A stretch of 64,000 bases of DNA, taken from the NCBI RefSeq assembly GCF_000406945.1, contig NZ_KE136354.1, positions 1,022,101 to 1,086,100 of the forward strand. The letters run 5' to 3'. This document shows, in pieces, positions 59,788-64,000 of this stretch. Below the pieces are notes generated by a model, which was not told the DNA's origin, made no database searches, and saw nothing but the letters and a program-made list of their open reading frames with translations. The position numbers were made by a program, and so were the translations under genes. Source of the DNA: Enterococcus dispar ATCC 51266 (GTDB taxonomy: Bacteria; Bacillota; Bacilli; Lactobacillales; Enterococcaceae). Every line of letters starts with the position of its first letter. The stretch's first letter is position 1.

Positions 59788-59955
59788 ATGAAAAAATTTG
59801 TATCTGGTGTTTTAGTGGGTACGTTAGCTACTGTTGCAGCTGCCGGTGCTTTTGTTACCGCGGTTAAAAAACAAGTTATCGATCCAATTGATGAAAAAGA
59901 AGCAATGATTGAAGAAAATCGAAAAAAAGCGATGCGTAAACGCGTTGCACGTTAA
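59788..59955 (+). CDS. DUF3042 family small protein
   Basis: This protein of 55 residues has one N-terminal hydrophobic helix (about 4-24, VSGVLVGTLATVAAAGAF) and a charged tail EKEAMIEENRKKAMRKRVAR. This is the DUF3042 family of lactobacillales, function unknown. I use the ATG at 59788 with GGAG 8 nt upstream rather than an in-frame ATG at 59770. A TATAAT at 59758-59763 is the likely -10. It is probably a membrane-anchored peptide. Confidence 0.85.
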   Translation: MKKFVSGVLVGTLATVAAAGAFVTAVKKQVIDPIDEKEAMIEENRKKAMRKRVAR

Positions 59956-59984
59956 AAAAGCACACCCAATGGGTGTGCTTTTTT
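59954..59984 (+). terminator. DUF3042 gene terminator
   Basis: Perfect 14-bp arms AAAAAAGCACACCC (59954-59967) and its complement (59971-59984) enclose a 3-nt loop. It overlaps the stop codon. Confidence 0.92.
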
Positions 59985-60070
59985 AACAGGTAAAGGGACG
60001 ATACAATTTTTAGCAAGGAATAATGCCGTTATACCACGGTTGTTGCGATTTAGCCTCACAAATTAGCTCT

Positions 60071-60430
60071 CTACGGCAATAAGTCGTCTAGATAAGATGC
60101 TAAAATGATTGCTTGATTATGGGATGAATCTTTTGCTCCATATAATAAAGTAACAGACTCTTTTTCTTCTATCAGATTTAACAGCTTCTTCACCACGTTT
60201 TTATTTGGCTCTGCTTGTAATTCCGCTAAATACCGCTTCTTAAATTCCTCAAATTTTAACGGATCATGATGAAACCACTTTCTTAAATCGGTGCTAGGAG
60301 CAATCTCTTTTAACCAAAGGTCTATATGCGCATCAACTTTCTTTATTCCCCGCGGCCAAATGCGATCTACTAAAATTCGAAAACCATCACTTTTTTCATA
60401 ATCGGCATAAATTCGTTTAACTTTGATCAA
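60071..60430 (-). CDS. DUF488 family protein (YeaO-like)
   Basis: This protein of 119 residues contains RILVDRIWPRGIKK, then LWLKEIAPSTDLRKWFHHDP and the later VTLLYGAKDSSHNQA. These are the conserved motifs of DUF488/YeaO proteins, whose function is not settled. It is cytoplasmic, with no Cys. AAGGG lies upstream of the ATG. It is a single-gene unit facing the DUF3042 terminator. No context suggests a role. Confidence 0.85.
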   Translation of the reverse strand: MIKVKRIYADYEKSDGFRILVDRIWPRGIKKVDAHIDLWLKEIAPSTDLRKWFHHDPLKFEEFKKRYLAELQAEPNKNVVKKLLNLIEEKESVTLLYGAKDSSHNQAIILASYLDDLLP

Positions 60431-60616
60431 CAGTTTCCCTTCTTTCTAATTCTCTACATGTGACACATATACTTATACTAATATTATACCCGTTTTCTTT
60501 TAATAAAAAATGTTTCCTGTCCTTTCCTTAACTGTAAAAGATGTGCTTTTCTACATCAAATTAGACTGTTTTTTAATTTTAACATCAATAAAAAACCTTC
60601 TTAGGAAAAGGAACGC

Positions 60617-60650
60617 TAAAAATAGCCAGTAGCTTTTTGCTACTGGCTAT
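60617..60650 (-). terminator. Terminator of the ABC transporter operon
   Basis: Perfect 12-bp arms ATAGCCAGTAGC (60622-60633) and its complement (60639-60650) close on TTTTT. Read leftward, TTTTTAGCG follows. It lies 28 bp past the last permease gene. Confidence 0.88.
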
Positions 60651-60678
60651 AATTAAGAGGAAGATTACGTAGCGCTGC

Positions 60679-61500
60679 TTATTTCACAGCCCCTTCTGCA
60701 ACACCTTTGATGATTTGTTTTTGCATAATAAAGTAGAAAATTACAACTGGCAAGACTGCAATTACTAAGCCTGCCAATGCTAAATGCCATTGTTTTGTAT
60801 ATTGTCCGAAAAAGAAGAACATCTTCAATGGAATCGTTTGAGTTTCAGGCGAATTAATTACTAATGATGGTAATAGATAGTCATTCCAAATCCACATCGT
60901 ATTCAATACAGCCACAGTCACCGTTGTCGGTTTTAGCATTGGGAAAATCACATGCCAAAACACTTGGAATCGAGAAGCGCCATCGATAATCGCTGCTTCA
61001 TCCAATGCCTTAGGAATTGATTTTAAAGCACCATGATATAAGAAAATAGACATGCTACCACCAAATCCAAGATACATAAAGATAATTCCGACTTGATTTA
61101 ACATTTGTGCTTTACCAAAAAGCGAGACTAATGGAATCATAACAGATTGAAATGGTACTAACATGGCTGCAACAAAAGCCATGAAGATAATTCCACTCAA
61201 TTTACTTTTCGTCCGCTCTAGCGCATAGGCACACATTGCAGAAAAAATAATGATGACAATCACGCTGACAACCGTAATCAATAATGAATTAAATAGTGTT
61301 TTTAAAAAGTCTAATTGTTGAAACGCTTCTGGATAATTATCCCAAGTAAAGTTTTCTGGAATTTTTAAAGGATTCGTAAAAATTTCTTGTTTCGATTTGA
61401 AAGAGTTCGAAATCATTAGATAAAAAGGTACAAGCCAAACTAGTCCTAAAAGCAGTCCTAAAACGGCACGTAAAAGTTGACTTTTTGTCATATTTTTCAT
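60679..61500 (-). CDS. Carbohydrate ABC transporter permease (MalG/MsmG type)
   Basis: This inner-membrane permease of 273 residues has six hydrophobic helices and the EAA loop near residue 185 (LDEAAIIDGASRFQVFWHVIFPML), which contacts the ATPase. The start MKNMTKSQLLRAVLGLLLGLVWLVPFYLMISNSFK is typical of the second permease of sugar-type importers. Its ATG overlaps the stop of the preceding permease gene by one base. It pairs with that permease and the binding protein upstream. The sugar is unknown. Confidence 0.92.
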   Translation of the reverse strand: MKNMTKSQLLRAVLGLLLGLVWLVPFYLMISNSFKSKQEIFTNPLKIPENFTWDNYPEAFQQLDFLKTLFNSLLITVVSVIVIIIFSAMCAYALERTKSKLSGIIFMAFVAAMLVPFQSVMIPLVSLFGKAQMLNQVGIIFMYLGFGGSMSIFLYHGALKSIPKALDEAAIIDGASRFQVFWHVIFPMLKPTTVTVAVLNTMWIWNDYLLPSLVINSPETQTIPLKMFFFFGQYTKQWHLALAGLVIAVLPVVIFYFIMQKQIIKGVAEGAVK

Positions 61501-62363
61501 TATGCTTCGACCTCTTTTCTTTTTGTAACATAAACTTGTGTTAATGAAATAATCGCAACAAATAAGAAGAATACAACTGCTTTAGATTGCGCATACCCCA
61601 TTTTATTTTCCACAAATGCAGTATTGTAGATATTCATAGCTACCATTTGCGTTGAATTGTAGGGCCCACCATTTGTTAAAGATAAGTTTTGGTCATACAA
61701 TTTGAAACAGTTAGAAAGTGTCATAAATAAACTAACTGTGAAACCAGGCATAATTAAAGGAAAGCGTACATTCCAAAATTTTTGCCAAGGTGTGGCGCCA
61801 TCCAAATCTGCTGCTTCTAACAACGATTCGTCTACCCCTTGTAAATAGGAGATGTAAATGACCATAATATAACCTGACATTTGCCAGCACATGACAATAA
61901 CCATTGCCCAAAAACCAGTTTGAGTAGTTGACAGCCATGTCTTTAAGCCCGGATTACCAAAGAAGTCCCCCATGGCAGAAAATGCATTAATGAAAATAAA
62001 TTGCCAAATAAAACCTAAAATCAAGCCACCAATCAAATTAGGCATAAAGAAAATTGTCCGTAATAGATTAGCACCTTTAAATTTGCTTGTCACCAGTAGT
62101 GCCAAGCCTAACCCAATGATGTTAATTAACACAATCGAAACAACAGCAAATTTTACGGTAAACCAAATTGCATTGCGAAAACCTTCATCATGGATCAATT
62201 TTTGATAATTTTCAATGCCAACAAAATTTCCTCTGGCAACGGCATCCCAATCGGTAAATGAATAATAAATACCATATAAAAATGGTACCACGACAACTAA
62301 AATAAGTGCGATTACAACTGGTGCTGCAAATAAATAAAACCACATCTTCCTTTGATGTTTCAT
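61500..62363 (-). CDS. Carbohydrate ABC transporter permease (MalF/MsmF type)
   Basis: This 287-residue permease has six hydrophobic helices and the EAA loop LLEAADLDGATPWQKFWNVRFPLIMP near residue 190. It begins MKHQRKMWFYLFAAPVVIALILVVVVPFLYGIYYSFTDW, the usual first segment of MsmF-like proteins. It lies between the binding-protein gene (72 bp gap) and the second permease (one-base overlap). With them it forms the importer core. A shared ATPase such as MsmK would be needed, and none is encoded here. Confidence 0.92.
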   Translation of the reverse strand: MKHQRKMWFYLFAAPVVIALILVVVVPFLYGIYYSFTDWDAVARGNFVGIENYQKLIHDEGFRNAIWFTVKFAVVSIVLINIIGLGLALLVTSKFKGANLLRTIFFMPNLIGGLILGFIWQFIFINAFSAMGDFFGNPGLKTWLSTTQTGFWAMVIVMCWQMSGYIMVIYISYLQGVDESLLEAADLDGATPWQKFWNVRFPLIMPGFTVSLFMTLSNCFKLYDQNLSLTNGGPYNSTQMVAMNIYNTAFVENKMGYAQSKAVVFFLFVAIISLTQVYVTKRKEVEA

Positions 62364-62435
62364 ACGCTAACTCCCCCTTATAAGAGAAAACACGAGAGAG
62401 CTTCAGATTCTCCCGTGTTTTCAATGTAAGCTTAA

Positions 62436-63743
62436 TTATTTCCGTTCGTCTGCCCATTTATCTTGCGCAGATTTAACAACTTCATCCCAAGATGCATCAC
62501 CAGCAACATATTTTTGAATTTCGGCGCCTAAAGTTTGTTCGCCCCATCCAGCTGGATAGCCCATGAATACCCAACCAGTTGTGTTACCGTCTGTATAATA
62601 AGTATAAACATCTTTTGAAAGTGGATCAGAAATTTTATCAGTATCGTAGCCTTTATACGCAGGTACAAATTTGAAGTCTTCTAAAACAATCTTCTTACCT
62701 TCATCAGAAGTATATAGATAGTCTAAGAAATCTTTAGAAGCTTTGATTTCTTCATCACTTGCATTTGGATTAACACCCCAATACATTGGTACGCCAACTG
62801 GAATTGTTCCTTCTGTTACACCATCAATTGGAATTGGTAATAAACCGATATTTTTATTCGCAAGATCTTTATTAATACCTTCAATTGTTGGATATACCCA
62901 GTTACCTTGTTGTGTCATTGCAACTTTTCCATTTGAGAATAATTGCTCAATTTGTTGTGAATAATCTAAACTGTTAGTAGGTTGAACAGAGTATTTATTG
63001 CTAATATCAAGATATTTTTTAAATTGATCACCATATTTAAATTCTACAGTTTTAGATTCATACGCTTTCATTACATCGTTATCAAACTCTGCATTTAAGA
63101 AAGCATTTGATCCATGTAAACCTGTAATCCATTGTTCTTTTGCAGCTAATGCAAATGGTGCATCAATCCCTAACTCACTTTTTTTGCTATCTAAAGTTTT
63201 AGCCGCAGTTTCTAAATCGTCTAATGATTTAATTGTTGACGCATCAATACCAGCTTTTTCAAAAATTTCTTTGTTGTAAAGGACACCATAACCTTCAATG
63301 TTGTATGGTAAACCTAGAACTTTTCCATCTTTTGTAGCACCTGTTAAAGTACCATCTAATGCTTGTTTAGCAGATTCTGTATCACTTAAATCAGTTAAGC
63401 TATCTACCCACATGTTCACATCTTCTGGTCCACCAATATTATAAATATTTGGTTCGTTACCAGATGAGAATTTTGATTTTAGGGCTGCGCCATAATCTGA
63501 ACCGCCACCAACTGTTTCAACATTAATCTTAATGTCTGGATTTTTTTCTTCATACTCTTTGGCTAGCTTTTCAAACTGATCTTTGAATTCTACTTTAAAC
63601 TGAAAAATATCGATTTCAGTTTGGTCTGATGAGCCACCACTGTTGCCACTTACACTGTCGCCTGAATTTCCACACGCAGCAATAGTTAATGCTACACCAG
63701 ATAGTAACAATCCTGCGCCCACTTTTTTCCAAAATCCCTTCAT
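62436..63743 (-). CDS. Sugar-binding lipoprotein of an ABC transporter
   Basis: This extracellular protein has 435 residues from the ATG at 63743 (AAGGAGG upstream). The signal peptide ends in the lipobox IAAC near residue 23, so it is anchored by lipid. A Gly/Ser linker follows, then a type 1 solute-binding fold (PDIKINVETVGGGSDYGAALKSKF; FSNGKVAMTQQGNWVYPTI; IPVGVPMYWGVN). The family takes up oligosaccharides or raffinose-type sugars; the substrate is not visible. It is the first gene of the operon. Confidence 0.92.
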   Translation of the reverse strand: MKGFWKKVGAGLLLSGVALTIAACGNSGDSVSGNSGGSSDQTEIDIFQFKVEFKDQFEKLAKEYEEKNPDIKINVETVGGGSDYGAALKSKFSSGNEPNIYNIGGPEDVNMWVDSLTDLSDTESAKQALDGTLTGATKDGKVLGLPYNIEGYGVLYNKEIFEKAGIDASTIKSLDDLETAAKTLDSKKSELGIDAPFALAAKEQWITGLHGSNAFLNAEFDNDVMKAYESKTVEFKYGDQFKKYLDISNKYSVQPTNSLDYSQQIEQLFSNGKVAMTQQGNWVYPTIEGINKDLANKNIGLLPIPIDGVTEGTIPVGVPMYWGVNPNASDEEIKASKDFLDYLYTSDEGKKIVLEDFKFVPAYKGYDTDKISDPLSKDVYTYYTDGNTTGWVFMGYPAGWGEQTLGAEIQKYVAGDASWDEVVKSAQDKWADERK

Positions 63744-63789
63744 TTCTGAATCCTCCTTCATATTGTCCCTTATTTCTTATTACATTTAT

Positions 63790-63818
63790 ATTATGCAATC
63801 GTTTTCTTTTTAAATCAA
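63790..63818 (-). promoter_or_regulatory. ABC transporter promoter with cre-like site
   Basis: Read leftward, TTGATT (63818-63813), spacer 17, CATAAT (63795-63790). The spacer contains GAAAACGATTGCA, which fits the cre consensus with two mismatches and also resembles MalR-type sites (GCAA-CG-TTGC family). Control by CcpA or a MalR-like repressor is inferred. Confidence 0.55.
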
Positions 63819-63829
63819 TAGTTTATCTG

Positions 63830-63847
63830 TTTGTTACCGGTAACAAA
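63830..63847. promoter_or_regulatory. Perfect 18-bp palindromic operator
   Basis: TTTGTTACC-GGTAACAAA is a perfect palindrome 12 bp upstream of the -35. Its central CCGG with TTAC/GTAA arms is typical of LacI-family operators. A second LacI-type element, GCAACCGATTGC, lies at 63905-63916. No dedicated regulator gene is in the window. Confidence 0.7.
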
Positions 63848-64000
63848 ATATAAATAACATTATTTGATTTTTTAAAATGCGATAAAAACAACGATATCAA
63901 CAATGCAACCGATTGCTTTAAGTATGTATTTATTTGCGCTGTGTCCTAGTTTTTCCATTATTTTTCATCCACAATAAAAATCAGAATGCAACAACTAAAT

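Overview
The window comes from a low-GC Firmicute of the order Lactobacillales, most likely Enterococcaceae (Enterococcus, Tetragenococcus or Melissococcus type). This is inferred from gene content and order: ptsH-ptsI back to back with clpE and a DUF1827 gene, a 422-residue Eep/RseP peptidase, a PolC replicase, a lacABCD tagatose-6-phosphate block, a class II-type galT, an arcABC arginine deiminase operon with a Crp-family ArcR, and a small DUF3042 gene. Most of it is ordinary chromosomal core sequence. It holds no rRNA, tRNA, CRISPR array, intact insertion sequence or prophage.

Layout. 1-4300: a flavin oxidoreductase of the FabK/nitronate monooxygenase family behind a FabT-like operator, a YkuJ-family gene, a beta-hydroxyacid dehydrogenase and a glycolipid glucosyltransferase. 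4300-11100: ptsHI, clpE under a CtsR operator, DUF1827 and an Mga-type regulator. 11100-15400: an 840-bp stretch without genes, then a three-gene operon (VTC-domain polymerase, DUF4956 membrane protein, carbohydrate-binding lipoprotein) and an integrase remnant. 15500-25800: housekeeping genes prfC, a CNNM/HlyC transporter, an AI-2E exporter family gene, a GNAT, an amidase, ntdP, mutY, recX and rlmD. 25900-30600: lacD-C-B-A with two successive DeoR regulators. 30700-42100: polC, rseP, cdsA, uppS, frr, pyrH, tsf and rpsB, with no proS between rseP and polC. 42300-51800: an arginine block with argR, a frameshifted class I lysyl-tRNA synthetase, argS behind a T-box, arcC-arcB-arcA and the divergent arcR. 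52000-54700: tsaD, two rimI-like genes and tsaB. 54800-59700: galR-galT-galE-galK under a paired operator. 59700-64000: DUF3042, DUF488 and a carbohydrate ABC transporter (binding protein plus two permeases, no ATPase) behind a cluster of LacI-type operators.

How the genes fit together. Galactose can enter glycolysis two ways here: galKTE for free galactose and lacABCD for galactose 6-phosphate made by a PTS whose sugar-specific parts lie elsewhere. PtsHI supplies the phosphate and, through HPr-Ser46, probably feeds CcpA control at the cre-like sites I see. ArcA-B-C turns arginine into ornithine, ammonia and ATP; the arginine:ornithine antiporter is not in the window. TsaB/TsaD make the t6A tRNA modification, and UppS, CdsA and the glucosyltransferase serve the envelope.

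The least explained part is the 11.9-15.2 kb operon. Its VTC domain keeps the residues of a polyphosphate polymerase and sits beside a membrane protein and a secreted carbohydrate-binding lipoprotein, which suggests coupled synthesis, export and capture of a polyanion at the cell surface. That function is inference.
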